Positions 35,533-44,662 of a stretch of 64,000 nt of DNA are shown piece by piece. The notes beneath the pieces are model-generated. The model made no database searches and was not told the origin of the DNA. It saw only the letters and a program-made list of their open reading frames with translations. The DNA lies in NCBI GenBank assembly GCA_902491375.1, contig CABUHE010000007.1, positions 12,790-76,789 of the forward strand. Reading direction: 5' to 3'. The DNA is from an uncultured Prevotella sp. GTDB lineage: Bacteria; Bacteroidota; Bacteroidia; Bacteroidales; Bacteroidaceae. The number at the start of each line of letters is the position of its first letter. The stretch's first letter is position 1. The position numbers and the translations under genes were made by a program.

Positions 35533-37530
35533 ATGGACGAAAAACAAAGGATTCTGCAACTCCGGCAAGAGTTGCAGGAGCATAACTACAAATATTACGT
35601 ACTCAATCAGCCTTCTATAAGTGACCAGGATTTTGACTTGATGATGCACGAGCTGCAAGACCTTGAGGCGCTGCATCCCGAGATGGCGGATCCGGACTCT
35701 CCTACGCAGCGTGTAGGTAGCGATATAAGTACTGAGTTTAAGCAGGTTACGCATAAATATCCTATGCTTTCACTGGCTAATACGTATAACGAACAGGATG
35801 TTGCCGATTTCTATGAGAGTGTGAGAAAAGGACTCGGAGGCGAGGATTTTGAGATATGTTGTGAAATGAAATATGACGGTCTGTCAATATCTTTGACATA
35901 CGTTGACGGCCGTCTGGTGCAGGGCGTTACACGCGGTGACGGTGTACATGGCGACGATGTAACTGCCAACGTGCGTACGATACGTTCGATACCGCTTGTA
36001 CTTAAAGACGGTGACTGGCCCCGTGAGTTTGAAATCCGTGGTGAGATTCTGCTGCCGTGGAAAGAGTTTGAGCGTCTTAATGCTGAGCGTGAGGCTGCTG
36101 AGGAACAGCTGTTTGCCAATCCCCGCAATGCTGCAAGCGGTACTTTGAAGAGTCTTAATCCGGCAGTCGCAGCCGAAAGACATCTTGACGCTTATCTGTA
36201 TTACCTGCTTGGCGACGGAATAACAGGCGACGGACACTACGAAAATCTGATGAGAGCCCGGGCGTGGGGATTCAAGATAAGTGAAGGTATGCGTAAGGTT
36301 AAGACCTTGCAGGAGATTTATGATTTTATAAATTATTGGGACACTGAGCGCAAAAACTTGCCTGTCGCTACTGATGGAATTGTACTCAAGGTGAACTCTC
36401 TGCGCCAGCAGCGTGCCCTCGGATATACTGCAAAGAGTCCACGATGGGCTATTGCGTATAAGTTTAAGGCTGAACGTGAATGTACCAGACTCAATGAGGT
36501 AACTTATCAGGTAGGACGTACAGGACAAATTACGCCGGTCGCAAATATGGAACCGGTACAGCTGGCAGGTACCACGGTGCGCCGTGCTACGCTGAACAAT
36601 GAAGATTTCATACGCAGTCTTGATCTTCACGAAGGCGATTATGTCTATGTTGAGAAGGGTGGAGAGATAATTCCCAAGATTGTAGGTGTAGATACATCGC
36701 GCCGTGATCCGCAGGCTCAGCCAGTACAGTTTATCAGCCGTTGTCCTGAATGTGGTGCGGAGCTTGTTCGATATGAAGGTGAGGCTGCCCATTATTGTCC
36801 GAATGACGCCGGATGTCCGCCTCAGATAAAGGGTAGGATAGAGCATTTCATCTCCCGGAAGGCAATGAATATCGACAGTCTCGGGCCTGAGACGGTTGAC
36901 GAATATTATCGCCGTGGACTTATTCACAATGTAGCTGACCTTTATGACATACGCGTTGAGCAAATCAATGGTGACGGCAGCCGTCAGAAGTCGGCACAGA
37001 AGGTTGTCGACGGAATAGCAGCCTCACGTCAGGTTCCGTTTGAGCGTGTTGTATTTGCTCTTGGAATACGCTTTGTTGGAGAAACTTCCGCACGTCTGTT
37101 GGCACGTAAGTTCAAGAATATCGATGCTCTTTCGTCGGCTACTCTTCAGCAACTGACGGATGTTGACGGTATTGGCGAAGTGATAGCCAAGAGCGTTATA
37201 ACGTATTTCTACAATCCTGTTAATCAGGAGATAGTTAGCCGTCTGCGTGGCTATGGATTGCAGATGTCGCTCAGCGAGGAACAGATACAGTCTGCAAGCA
37301 ACAAGCTGGAAGGCAAAAGTATCGTGATCAGCGGTGTATTTACCCGTCATAGCCGTGATGAATATAAGCGTATAATCGAGGAAAACGGCGGAAAGAATGT
37401 TGGCAGCATAAGCGGAAAGACTTCTTTTATACTTGCCGGTGACAACATGGGTCCGGCTAAACTTCAGAAAGCTGAGAAGCTCGGAATACCTATTGTTGAC
37501 GAGGAGACATTTCTGTCGATGATTGAATGA
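35533..37530 (+). CDS. ligA: NAD-dependent DNA ligase
   Basis: 665 aa, standard for bacterial LigA, which seals nicks in replication and repair using NAD. In order: the Ia domain (HNYKYYVLNQPSISDQDFD), the adenylation motif EMKYDGLS with Lys113, RGDG and NPRNAASGTL, and the OB fold with VGRTGQITPVANMEPV. The four-Cys zinc finger is around CPECGAELV and CPNDAGCPPQ. Helix-hairpin-helix repeats (VDGIGEVIAKSV) and a C-terminal BRCT domain (about 590-665, LEGKSIVISGVF) complete it. Confidence 0.98.
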   Translation: MDEKQRILQLRQELQEHNYKYYVLNQPSISDQDFDLMMHELQDLEALHPEMADPDSPTQRVGSDISTEFKQVTHKYPMLSLANTYNEQDVADFYESVRKGLGGEDFEICCEMKYDGLSISLTYVDGRLVQGVTRGDGVHGDDVTANVRTIRSIPLVLKDGDWPREFEIRGEILLPWKEFERLNAEREAAEEQLFANPRNAASGTLKSLNPAVAAERHLDAYLYYLLGDGITGDGHYENLMRARAWGFKISEGMRKVKTLQEIYDFINYWDTERKNLPVATDGIVLKVNSLRQQRALGYTAKSPRWAIAYKFKAERECTRLNEVTYQVGRTGQITPVANMEPVQLAGTTVRRATLNNEDFIRSLDLHEGDYVYVEKGGEIIPKIVGVDTSRRDPQAQPVQFISRCPECGAELVRYEGEAAHYCPNDAGCPPQIKGRIEHFISRKAMNIDSLGPETVDEYYRRGLIHNVADLYDIRVEQINGDGSRQKSAQKVVDGIAASRQVPFERVVFALGIRFVGETSARLLARKFKNIDALSSATLQQLTDVDGIGEVIAKSVITYFYNPVNQEIVSRLRGYGLQMSLSEEQIQSASNKLEGKSIVISGVFTRHSRDEYKRIIEENGGKNVGSISGKTSFILAGDNMGPAKLQKAEKLGIPIVDEETFLSMIE

Positions 37531-37556
37531 TTTTTGTTTAAAATTCAACTGTATTT

Positions 37557-37639
37557 TAAAAGGTGCTCAAACACCGCCTGAAAGACCATATATTACAACG
37601 CAAAAGGTTACCTTTTATCGTCTAAAAGGTAACCTTTTG
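37557..37639. repeat. 22-bp-period palindromic unit array (locus D)
   Basis: Units at 37557 taaaaggtgctcaaaca, 37579 tgaaagaccatatatta, 37601 caaaaggttacctttta and 37623 taaaaggtaaccttttg, exactly 22 bp apart. Units 3 and 4 are perfect 17-bp reverse complements, and each is itself nearly palindromic. It lies between the convergent ligA and MFS genes. Confidence 0.85.
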
Positions 37640-37763
37640 TATTTTATAAGAATAACAGATGATTTATAAATTTTGTTGAGTTCCTCTTACTTATGATAAT
37701 GTACTGATAACTAATGAGTTAATTCAGAATACAATATCGTGGCTATAAAAAACACAATCTGTT

Positions 37764-39005
37764 TTATCTTAACTTGTTTCTGTTATAATGAGGAGTAACT
37801 TTCTTGGTGAAGTAAATCATTGACACAAGGCAAAGCACCGAGCCGATAAGGTAAACCATATAGAAAGTAAAATGTTCAGCTATCAGTCCGCTGGTAGCAA
37901 TGCCGATACCAATACCTACGTCCCATGCTGTAAGGTAAGTGCTTGTGGCTGTGGCCCGCTGGTTGTTTGGCGCGAGGTTTATGTAAAGAGTGTTCATTGC
38001 TGGGAAAATGATACCGAAGCCGATGCCGAGAAGTACAGGTGCGGTAAAATACATTATTTCTGCTGTTCCCATTGAGTTTGGTGCAACGAAGCGGCACATG
38101 CTTAGTATGAAGAATGCCAATACAACTGGGTAAAGGCCTATGTGAATGCACTGGGTTATGTATCCCTGGTCAACCTTTTTGCCTGCAACAAGGCGAGATG
38201 CGCCCATTCCGGCTGCCATAAGTGTGAAGAAGAATCCTGACGGAACGTCGAGATGTATTTCCTTTGCATACATTGCGACGAAGTTTGTAGTTGCTCCGTA
38301 TGGTATAGAGAGCATAAGGAGCGCAATGCTTACAGGTATTCCCTTAATGAGAATGAAGCGGTCGAGCGACAGCTTGCGCTTGGGAGCGGCAGAGTCGATA
38401 CCTGTTGTCTGCTTTTCAAGTTTTCTTGCTTTAATAGACTCTGGCACACGGGCTTTTACACACATGGCACACAGTAGGCCGACTACGCTGAATGCCATTC
38501 CGGTAAGAAATATGCCGTTGTAAGTTACATGGTCGTGCATGAACAGTCCGGTCATAGGGCCGAGCGCCATTGCAATGTTGTTAGTCAGTCCGTAGTAGCC
38601 CAACGCCTCACCGCGCCTGCTGCTCGGAGTGATGTCTACACAGAGAGTGTTTCCTCCTACGGTTACGCTGCTGAAGGCAACTCCGTGCAATGCACGCAGT
38701 ACGATAAACCATGTAAGCACGCCTGCCGCCATATATCCAAGAAAGATTGACGCACAGATAAAATAACAAAGTATGTATATAGGCTTACGCGGAAACTTGT
38801 CCATGAGGAAACCCGAAAACGGACGGACACACAGACCGCTGACCGTATAGCAGCAGAGAATTGCTCCGAGAATAGCTTCCGGGCAGTGATATGTCTCTTT
38901 AAGATAGAACGGAAGTACAGGTATAAGTATCCAAAAGCCAAAGAACAGCAGGAAGTTGGCTGCAAGGATGAATATATAGCTGCGTGTGAGAAGTCGTTCT
39001 TTCAT
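37764..39005 (-). CDS. Major facilitator superfamily transporter
   Basis: 413 aa with about 12 hydrophobic segments. The inter-helix motif RPFSGFLMDKFPRKPIY between helices 2 and 3 matches the MFS signature, with a second-half counterpart near SRLVAGKKVDQGY. The central loop is charged (ESIKARKLEKQT). It is an inner-membrane exporter or importer of unknown substrate. It lies downstream of pheS on the same strand with a long inverted repeat between them, so co-transcription is uncertain. Confidence 0.9.
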   Translation of the reverse strand: MKERLLTRSYIFILAANFLLFFGFWILIPVLPFYLKETYHCPEAILGAILCCYTVSGLCVRPFSGFLMDKFPRKPIYILCYFICASIFLGYMAAGVLTWFIVLRALHGVAFSSVTVGGNTLCVDITPSSRRGEALGYYGLTNNIAMALGPMTGLFMHDHVTYNGIFLTGMAFSVVGLLCAMCVKARVPESIKARKLEKQTTGIDSAAPKRKLSLDRFILIKGIPVSIALLMLSIPYGATTNFVAMYAKEIHLDVPSGFFFTLMAAGMGASRLVAGKKVDQGYITQCIHIGLYPVVLAFFILSMCRFVAPNSMGTAEIMYFTAPVLLGIGFGIIFPAMNTLYINLAPNNQRATATSTYLTAWDVGIGIGIATSGLIAEHFTFYMVYLIGSVLCLVSMIYFTKKVTPHYNRNKLR

Positions 39006-39010
39006 CGTTT

Positions 39011-39153
39011 ATTAAGAATTAAGAGTAAAGAAGAAAGAAATATTCTGATACTGCTTTGTCGGTTATATAATTTAAGAGTTAAGAATAAAGAAAGGATAAT
39101 CTTTTTTGCGGAGCTGATCCGCCATGTATTCTTTCTTTATTCTTAACTCTTAA
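39011..39153. repeat. Long inverted repeat of the ttaagagttaagaa type
   Basis: Arms 39072-39094 and 39131-39153 are perfectly complementary over 23 bp, with a 36-nt loop. A diverged direct copy of the left arm (attaagaattaagagtaaag) lies at about 39011-39030. A similar 16-bp version occurs at 51118-51188. No T tract follows, so it is not a standard terminator. Confidence 0.8.
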
Positions 39154-39172
39154 TCCTTAATCTTATCAGCTG

Positions 39173-40210
39173 TTAGTTAGCTGCGTCGAACTCGTGAAGG
39201 AAGCGCACGTCGTTTTCAGAGAACATTCTGAGGTCAGAAACCTGATATTTCAGGTTGGTGATACGCTCGACGCCGAGACCGAAAGCGTAGCCACTGTAAA
39301 CCTTGCTATCAATGCCGCAAAGCTCAAGAACGTTGGGGTCTACCATGCCGCAGCCCAAGATCTCAACCCATCCGGTATGCTTACAGAAGCCGCAACCCTT
39401 GCCGCCGCAGATGTGGCATGAAATGTCCATCTCTGCACTCGGTTCTGTGAATGGGAAGTAGCTCGGGCGGAGACGTATCTTCGTGTCTGCTCCGAACAGC
39501 TCACGTGCGAATGTAAGCAGGACCTGTTTCAGGTCGGTGAATGATACGTTCTTGTCAATGTAAAGACCTTCAATCTGATGGAAGAAGCAGTGTGCACGGG
39601 CTGTGATGGCCTCGTTACGGTAAACTCGTCCGGGGCAGATTACGCGTATAGGCGGCTGTGTAGTCTCCATGACACGTGCCTGCACAGAACTTGTGTGGCT
39701 TCTGAGTATGATGTTCTTTGTAACGTCGTTAGGGTTGGTCTCAACAAAGAAAGTATCTTGCATGTCGCGTGCGGGATGGTCGGCAGCGAAGTTCATCTTT
39801 GTAAATACGTGGAGATCGTCTTCAACCTCTGGTCCGTCTGCCAAAGTAAAGCCCATTCGCGAGAAGATATCTATAATTTCGTTGGTAACTATAGTAAGCG
39901 GATGGCGTGTACCGAATTTGATAGGATACGGTGTACGTGTAAGATCGATTTCGTCGCTCTGAGTATCTTTTGCCTCACATTGCTCACGCAGTGAGTTGAT
40001 GCGTTCGAGCGCAGTTTGTTTAAGTTCGTTGATTTTTATACCTACTTCTTTCTTCTGTTCAGCTGGAACATTGCGGAAGTCAGCCATAAGAGTGTTGATT
40101 TCGCCTTTTTTGCTTAGATATTTAAGTCTTAAAGCTTCTATCTCTTCAGGCGTTGAAGCATTAAGGCCTTTCACTTCTTCAAGCAGTTTCGCTATTTTGT
40201 CGAGTATCAT
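39173..40210 (-). CDS. pheS: Phenylalanyl-tRNA synthetase alpha subunit
   Basis: 345 aa. Catalytic subunit of the alpha2-beta2 enzyme that charges tRNA-Phe. An N-terminal coiled coil (residues about 1-90) precedes the class II core with HPLTIVTNEIIDIFSRMGF, motif 2 around RVYRNEAITARAHCFFHQIEGL, the PSYFPFTEPSAEMDISC substrate region, a four-Cys CxxCxGxGCxxC cluster (HICGGKGCGFC), and motif 3 SGYAFGLGVERI. The beta-subunit gene is not in the window. The promoter has TACCTTTG at 40248-40255 (minus). Confidence 0.97.
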   Translation of the reverse strand: MILDKIAKLLEEVKGLNASTPEEIEALRLKYLSKKGEINTLMADFRNVPAEQKKEVGIKINELKQTALERINSLREQCEAKDTQSDEIDLTRTPYPIKFGTRHPLTIVTNEIIDIFSRMGFTLADGPEVEDDLHVFTKMNFAADHPARDMQDTFFVETNPNDVTKNIILRSHTSSVQARVMETTQPPIRVICPGRVYRNEAITARAHCFFHQIEGLYIDKNVSFTDLKQVLLTFARELFGADTKIRLRPSYFPFTEPSAEMDISCHICGGKGCGFCKHTGWVEILGCGMVDPNVLELCGIDSKVYSGYAFGLGVERITNLKYQVSDLRMFSENDVRFLHEFDAAN

Positions 40211-40298
40211 TTTGAAGATAATTTTGATGCTTATTAAAATCTTGATGCAAAGGTAACATTTTTACCTTGAATATACGTCATAAATCAAAATAAAGTTG

Positions 40299-40306
40299 TA
40301 CTTTTG
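40299..40306 (+). promoter_or_regulatory. -7 box of the DUF4348 lipoprotein gene
   Basis: TACTTTTG on the plus strand, leaving a leader of about 145 nt before the start at 40458. Confidence 0.6.
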
Positions 40307-40457
40307 CGCAAATTTTGAGAAACGTTACTTCAGTTTTGGCAGAGTGGGTTAGCGTTGAAATGTGATAAGACTGAGAAAGTCGGACAATGTTGTCATTACA
40401 AGTCTTTTACATTAAAAATGAATGTCTTATCTGCCATATAACGAAAGGTATGTAATT

Positions 40458-41306
40458 ATGAAAAATGGTGTTGTTTTAGTCTTTGTGACTTGTGTCTGTA
40501 TGGTATTGTGGACAACAGGTTGCACAGACAAGAAACCCGTTACGGCCGATTCTCTGGCTGTGGATTCGCTCCCTGCAGTTGACACTACTTCTGTTGATAC
40601 TCTTGATGAGCTGATATCTGAACAACCGATGCCGAAGGCAGCCGACGAGTTGTTTGATGATTTTATTTTCAACTTTGCGGCTAACCGTAAGCTGCAAATG
40701 AAGAGGATCAAGTTTCCTCTGAAGATTGTTGACGGAGAAAATGTTGCTTATCTTAAGAAAAATCAGTGGAAGATGGAGCACTTTTTCATGGAGCAAGGCT
40801 ATTATACCTTGATTTTTGACAACAAGAGGCAGATGAATGTTGTAAAGGACACATCGATAAATCATGTTGTTATAGAGAAAGTGTATCTTACGAAAGAGAA
40901 GGTTGAAAAGTATATATTCGAGCGTATTCGCGGACAGTGGATGCTTACTTCCATACGTACTAACGATATGGTTCAGAATACCAATGCTTCTTTTCTGGCA
41001 TTTTATCAGAAGTTCGCATCCGATCCTTCTTATCAAATTGAAAGCCTGAACAATCCGGTTATGTTCACAGGACCTGATCCGGATGATGATTTCAGTACCA
41101 TGACAGGTGAGATTGCTCCTGAGACATGGCCTGCTTTCGCTCCGGAACTTCCTACCGATTTTATATATAATATAATGTACGGACAGAAGTACAGGGAAGG
41201 TAATCAGAAGATATTCGTGATGCGTGGCATAGCAAACGGAATGGAAATGCAGCTTACATTTAAACGAATGGACGGCAAATGGAGGTTGACCAGTCTGTCA
41301 GAATAA
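40458..41306 (+). CDS. DUF4348-type lipoprotein
   Basis: 282 aa from the ATG at 40458, which places a proper signal peptide and lipobox Cys22 (VLWTTGC) at the N-terminus; the 12 upstream in-frame codons were rejected. After a Ser/Asp/Thr-rich linker (residues about 25-55) comes a globular domain with FDDFIFNFAANRKLQMKRI and a C-terminal repeat of the same fold ending MDGKWRLTSLSE. It resembles the DUF4348 family of Bacteroidales. An envelope lipoprotein of unknown function, 34 bp before murB. Confidence 0.82.
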   Translation: MKNGVVLVFVTCVCMVLWTTGCTDKKPVTADSLAVDSLPAVDTTSVDTLDELISEQPMPKAADELFDDFIFNFAANRKLQMKRIKFPLKIVDGENVAYLKKNQWKMEHFFMEQGYYTLIFDNKRQMNVVKDTSINHVVIEKVYLTKEKVEKYIFERIRGQWMLTSIRTNDMVQNTNASFLAFYQKFASDPSYQIESLNNPVMFTGPDPDDDFSTMTGEIAPETWPAFAPELPTDFIYNIMYGQKYREGNQKIFVMRGIANGMEMQLTFKRMDGKWRLTSLSE

Positions 41307-41340
41307 CCGTACATTATTAATCATCTGAACATCATCAGCA

Positions 41341-42354
41341 ATGAAGGATTTATCTGATTATAGTCTTAAAGGCCATAACACGTTCGGAATGGACGTAAGT
41401 TGCCGGCGTTTTATAGAGTTCGATACGGAAGATGAAGTGAGCCGAATTGTAAGCGGACTGACCGAAGCTGACAGACCGTTGCTTGTTATTGGCGGAGGCA
41501 GCAATATTCTGTTTACAAAAGATTTTGAAGGCACGGTTCTTCATTCTGCCATTCGCGGGCGTCATGCCGTTCGTATGGAAGGCTGTGTGTTCTTGCGTTG
41601 CGGAAGCGGAGAAAAATGGGATGACATCGTAAAACTGTGTGTTGATAATGGTCTTTACGGGGCAGAGAATCTTTCTCTGATTCCTGGTGATGTTGGCGCT
41701 TCGGCCGTACAGAACATTGGCGCATACGGTGTTGAGGCAAAAGATTTGATATATAAAGTTGAGGCTATTGACATAGAAACCGGTGCAAAACGCGAATTTA
41801 CTAATGAAGACTGTGAGTATTCTTACCGTTGGAGTAAGTTCAAAGGCGAATGGAAAAACCGATATGTCATAACTTACGTTACGTACAAATTGTCGGATAT
41901 ATTTGTACCGCATCTTCAGTACGGCAATATTCTCGCAGAATTAGAGAAGAAAGGCATTAAGACTCCGACTGTTTCTCAGATGAGAAATGTTGTGATAGAG
42001 ATACGTAAGGCTAAACTTCCTGATCCTGAGGTTGAAGGCAATGCCGGCAGCTTCTTTACAAATCCGATTGTAGACAACAGTAAATATGAACAGCTTGTAG
42101 GTGAGTTCGGAACGGTTCCTCATTATCAGGTTTGCCAAGATAAAGTTAAGATTCCGGCAGGTTGGATGATAGAGCAGTGCGGATGGAAGGGAAAGACTCT
42201 TGGTAAAGCCGGTGTACATTCAAAGCAGGCTCTTGTACTTGTTAATAAAGGAGGAGCTAACGGTCAGGATATAGTTAAGCTTTGTAATGCAATAAGGAAA
42301 GACGTTAAGGATAAATTCGGTATTGAGATAAATCCGGAAGTGAATATATTTTGA
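41341..42354 (+). CDS. murB: UDP-N-acetylenolpyruvoylglucosamine reductase
   Basis: 337 aa. FAD enzyme that makes UDP-N-acetylmuramate for peptidoglycan. It begins with NTFGMDV-like sequence. The FAD-binding stretch LLVIGGGSNILFTKDFEG, LSLIPGDVGASAVQNIGAYG, and GNAGSFFTNPIV with the catalytic Ser are visible, and the protein ends EINPEVNIF. It is likely in one operon with the lipoprotein upstream and the MBL gene 2 bp downstream. Confidence 0.97.
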   Translation: MKDLSDYSLKGHNTFGMDVSCRRFIEFDTEDEVSRIVSGLTEADRPLLVIGGGSNILFTKDFEGTVLHSAIRGRHAVRMEGCVFLRCGSGEKWDDIVKLCVDNGLYGAENLSLIPGDVGASAVQNIGAYGVEAKDLIYKVEAIDIETGAKREFTNEDCEYSYRWSKFKGEWKNRYVITYVTYKLSDIFVPHLQYGNILAELEKKGIKTPTVSQMRNVVIEIRKAKLPDPEVEGNAGSFFTNPIVDNSKYEQLVGEFGTVPHYQVCQDKVKIPAGWMIEQCGWKGKTLGKAGVHSKQALVLVNKGGANGQDIVKLCNAIRKDVKDKFGIEINPEVNIF

Positions 42355-42356
42355 CG

Positions 42357-43118
42357 ATGAGGCTTACATTTCTTGGTACAGGTACTTCGGTCGGAGTTCC
42401 TACAATAGGTTGTAAATGCAGAGTCTGCACCAGTACTGACGTTCATGACAAGCGTTTGCGTACTTCAGCCCTTGTCGAGTCAGCTGACACCAGAGTGCTG
42501 ATTGACTGCGGACCGGATTTCAGACAGCAGATGCTTGGTCAGGAATTTAAGAAGATTGATGCCGTGTTGTTGACTCATGTACATTATGATCATGTCGGCG
42601 GACTTGATGATTTGCGACCGTTTTGTGTATTCGGCGAGATCAAGATTTATGCTGACGAATTGACAGCATCAAGACTCAGACAGTCAATCTCATATTGTTT
42701 CGGCGATCATAAATATCCTGGTGTGCCTCAAATAAGCCTTAATGTTATAGAGCCTCATAAGCATTTTAGTGTCGGCGGACTGGATATTATGCCGATACAG
42801 GTTATGCACGACAAGTTGCCTATATTAGGCTATCGCATCGGTGACCTGCTTTATATTACCGACATGAAGACGATTAATGAGGAGGAACTTGAATGTACAC
42901 ACGGTGTGAAGACGCTTGTAGTTAATGCTTTGAGGTTTACTAAGAAACATCATTCGCATCTTACCGCAGAAGAAGCTTTGGCTTTTGCAGAAAGAATTGG
43001 TGCAGAGCAGACTTTCTTTACACACATGGGGCACGACATAGGACTGCATGAGGAAGTAAACAAGATGTTGCCGGATAATGTAAAATTGGCTTACGACGGA
43101 CAGGTTGTTATGGTCTGA
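42357..43118 (+). CDS. MBL-fold metallo-hydrolase (PhnP-like)
   Basis: 253 aa from the ATG at 42357, 2 nt after the murB stop; an in-frame TTG overlapping murB was rejected. It starts RLTFLGTGTSVGVPTIGCKC, with a cysteine-containing loop as in PhnP-type phosphodiesterases. The metal motif LLTHVHYDHVGGLDDL (HxHxDH), VMHDKLPILGYRIG and FFTHMGHDIGLH provide the other ligands. It probably hydrolyses a phosphodiester. Translational coupling to murB is likely. Confidence 0.9.
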   Translation: MRLTFLGTGTSVGVPTIGCKCRVCTSTDVHDKRLRTSALVESADTRVLIDCGPDFRQQMLGQEFKKIDAVLLTHVHYDHVGGLDDLRPFCVFGEIKIYADELTASRLRQSISYCFGDHKYPGVPQISLNVIEPHKHFSVGGLDIMPIQVMHDKLPILGYRIGDLLYITDMKTINEEELECTHGVKTLVVNALRFTKKHHSHLTAEEALAFAERIGAEQTFFTHMGHDIGLHEEVNKMLPDNVKLAYDGQVVMV

Positions 43119-43159
43119 TACCGTAAGCAGGATAATAGAATAAATGTTTTTGTTGTATT

Positions 43160-43196
43160 AATGCCATGTCTGCTAATACAGATATGGCATTCGTTG
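43160..43196 (+). terminator. Terminator of the murB operon
   Basis: aatgccatgtctg (43160-43172) pairs with cagatatggcatt (43179-43191), one G-U pair, then CGTTGTTTT. Confidence 0.7.
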
Positions 43197-43234
43197 TTTT
43201 AAATGTTAATCAGTGATTGATGCTTTTCGGATTG

Positions 43235-43295
43235 TAAAAGATGGTTTTTTACATTGTGATTGAGTATCTTTTATAACCTGAAATGCCATGTCTTG
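43235..43295. repeat. 22-bp-period palindromic unit array (locus E)
   Basis: Units at 43235 taaaagatggtttttta, 43257 tgattgagtatctttta and 43279 tgaaatgccatgtcttg, 5-nt linkers; a degenerate unit precedes at 43213. Confidence 0.7.
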
Positions 43296-43424
43296 TCGTA
43301 TTGTAGGAGAAGTTGAAGACTGCTGTTTTTTGCTTGTAATGTGCTTGTGTTTGTAAAAAAATGTTTAATTCTAAATCTTTAATATTTAATGAATGTTATA
43401 TAAATACATATTTTTAGCCTAAAA

Positions 43425-43456
43425 TTTGCTTTATTGCTGCAAAGTCAATACCTTTG
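43425..43456 (+). promoter_or_regulatory. Consensus promoter of a second small-RNA candidate
   Basis: TTTG (43425-43428), 20 bp, TACCTTTG (43449-43456). Confidence 0.75.
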
Positions 43457-43461
43457 CATCG

Positions 43462-43523
43462 TGTTTTTCATAGTATTAGATTTAAGGTTAACAAGGTTGG
43501 AGTACGGCGGTACTCCTTTTTTG
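43462..43523 (+). ncRNA. Candidate small RNA, about 60 nt
   Basis: Between a consensus promoter and a clear terminator (ggagtac 43499-43505, loop, gtactcc 43510-43516, then six Ts) lie about 40 nt without an ORF, including agatttaaggttaacaagg. The next gene downstream is on the opposite strand, so this is not a leader. Function unknown. Confidence 0.65.
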
Positions 43524-43572
43524 TTTTTATAGGGTAGATAGCTTAATTCCTGTCTATGTGATTTTTAACAGC

Positions 43573-43809
43573 TTATTTCTTGAATTTTCTGTATAATTTC
43601 CATGCAAGCATAAATCCGTCAGCAAGTCCTGCTCCGGTTGTCATCAATGAAGCCATTGTGAAACCTTTTTTCTTCTTAGGCTCCGATTTATGGAAAAGTT
43701 CCTTGCATAGAATGCTCATCTGCTGATTGTCTCTTTTTATCTCAGAACGTATAAGTTCCTTACGCAATCTTATTTCGTGCAAAGTGCTGTATGTCTCAAT
43801 TTTCTCCAT
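43573..43809 (-). CDS. Small hypothetical protein, 78 aa
   Basis: Last gene of a three-gene unit with YtxH-like and holin-like genes; 14 bp separate it from the gene before it. The N-terminal half is helical and charged (LRKELIRSEIKRDNQQ). A Lys run at about residues 45-48 precedes a hydrophobic segment (ASLMTTGAGLADGFMLAWKLY). I do not recognise a family. From its partners it probably works at the membrane or envelope. Confidence 0.75.
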   Translation of the reverse strand: MEKIETYSTLHEIRLRKELIRSEIKRDNQQMSILCKELFHKSEPKKKKGFTMASLMTTGAGLADGFMLAWKLYRKFKK

Positions 43810-43823
43810 TCTTGGTTCGTAAA

Positions 43824-44171
43824 TTATTCAATTAATAATTTTGTGATAAATCTTATAAGAGGCTTTTCTATCCAGCTTTTTCTGAAAATAACGAACAATA
43901 TGAAAACGAGAATATAGAAAGCCCCGACTATGCCAAATGCAGCTGGATAGCCAATGAATTGTCCCATGGCAAGAGCTGCTGACAGGGAGATGAAAAATAA
44001 GATTACAACTACAATCAGTGTAAGAATGGCAATAAGCAGTATAGCCGTAATAATTTTTACGGTTTTTTCCATAACATCGAGCTTCAGGTATTCACCTTGA
44101 AGCCCGATGCTATGTTTTACCAGCTTTATTAGCTGTCCGATTATTTCAATGTTTTTATCGCTTGAAAACAT
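43824..44171 (-). CDS. Phage-holin-superfamily-III-like membrane protein
   Basis: 115 aa. Two adjacent hydrophobic segments (ITAILLIAILTLIVVVILFF and AAFGIVGAFYILVFILFVIF) in a protein with amphipathic ends resemble the DUF1469/putative holin III family found in many chromosomes. It is not evidence of a prophage: no phage genes are nearby, and it is linked to a YtxH-domain gene, as is common in Bacteroidota. Role unknown, probably envelope stress or membrane organisation. Confidence 0.8.
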   Translation of the reverse strand: MFSSDKNIEIIGQLIKLVKHSIGLQGEYLKLDVMEKTVKIITAILLIAILTLIVVVILFFISLSAALAMGQFIGYPAAFGIVGAFYILVFILFVIFRKSWIEKPLIRFITKLLIE

Positions 44172-44185
44172 GTGCTGATTTTGCT

Positions 44186-44404
44186 TTAAGCCATTTCTGT
44201 CTCAGCTGCGTCAGTGATGTCTTCAGCTAAGTCGTTCATCTCTTTTCTGCTCAGTTTGATGTTATGCTTCTGGCAGAAGTCGTCGATAGCGTCAGTTATT
44301 TTACCACGTGTATCTTTCCCTTTTTCAGGAGCCAGCAACAGACCTAAAGCTGCTCCGGCGATAGCGCCGCCTAAGAATGCGCCAATGTAGCCTAATGTTT
44401 TCAT
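44186..44404 (-). CDS. YtxH-domain protein
   Basis: 72 aa from the ATG at 44404. The glycine-rich hydrophobic start GYIGAFLGGAIAGAALGLLLAPEKGKDTR is the YtxH signature, followed by a helical tail. Members are small membrane-associated proteins linked to stress. First gene of the operon with the holin-like and 78-aa genes; the promoter has TATTTTTG at 44480-44487 (minus). Confidence 0.88.
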   Translation of the reverse strand: MKTLGYIGAFLGGAIAGAALGLLLAPEKGKDTRGKITDAIDDFCQKHNIKLSRKEMNDLAEDITDAAETEMA

Positions 44405-44662
44405 AATTAATTTATTTAAGTTGTACAAATAATTTTCATCCTCAGTTTCTATGTGTCAAGCTGAACGGATTGTTGATAGCAAAAATAATGAAATTTCCTC
44501 AATTGTCAATGTTTTTATTAGACTTTTTTGTTAAAAACAATGTATTTCTTTGATTTAACAAACTTTATGTGCAGTTAGTTAATTGTTTTGCTCGTTTTTA
44601 TGTAATTTCGCACGATAAATGTTGAAACATAAGTTTAATTTCTAAACCTTACACAAGAAATT

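Noticed and set aside
43490..43506. 16S rRNA fragment in the small RNA candidate (taacaaggttggagtac)
   Set aside because: Only a short resemblance to the 16S 3' region; too short to call.
43824..44171. Prophage because of a holin-like protein
   Set aside because: No other phage gene is near; the gene is linked to a YtxH-domain gene as in many Bacteroidota chromosomes.
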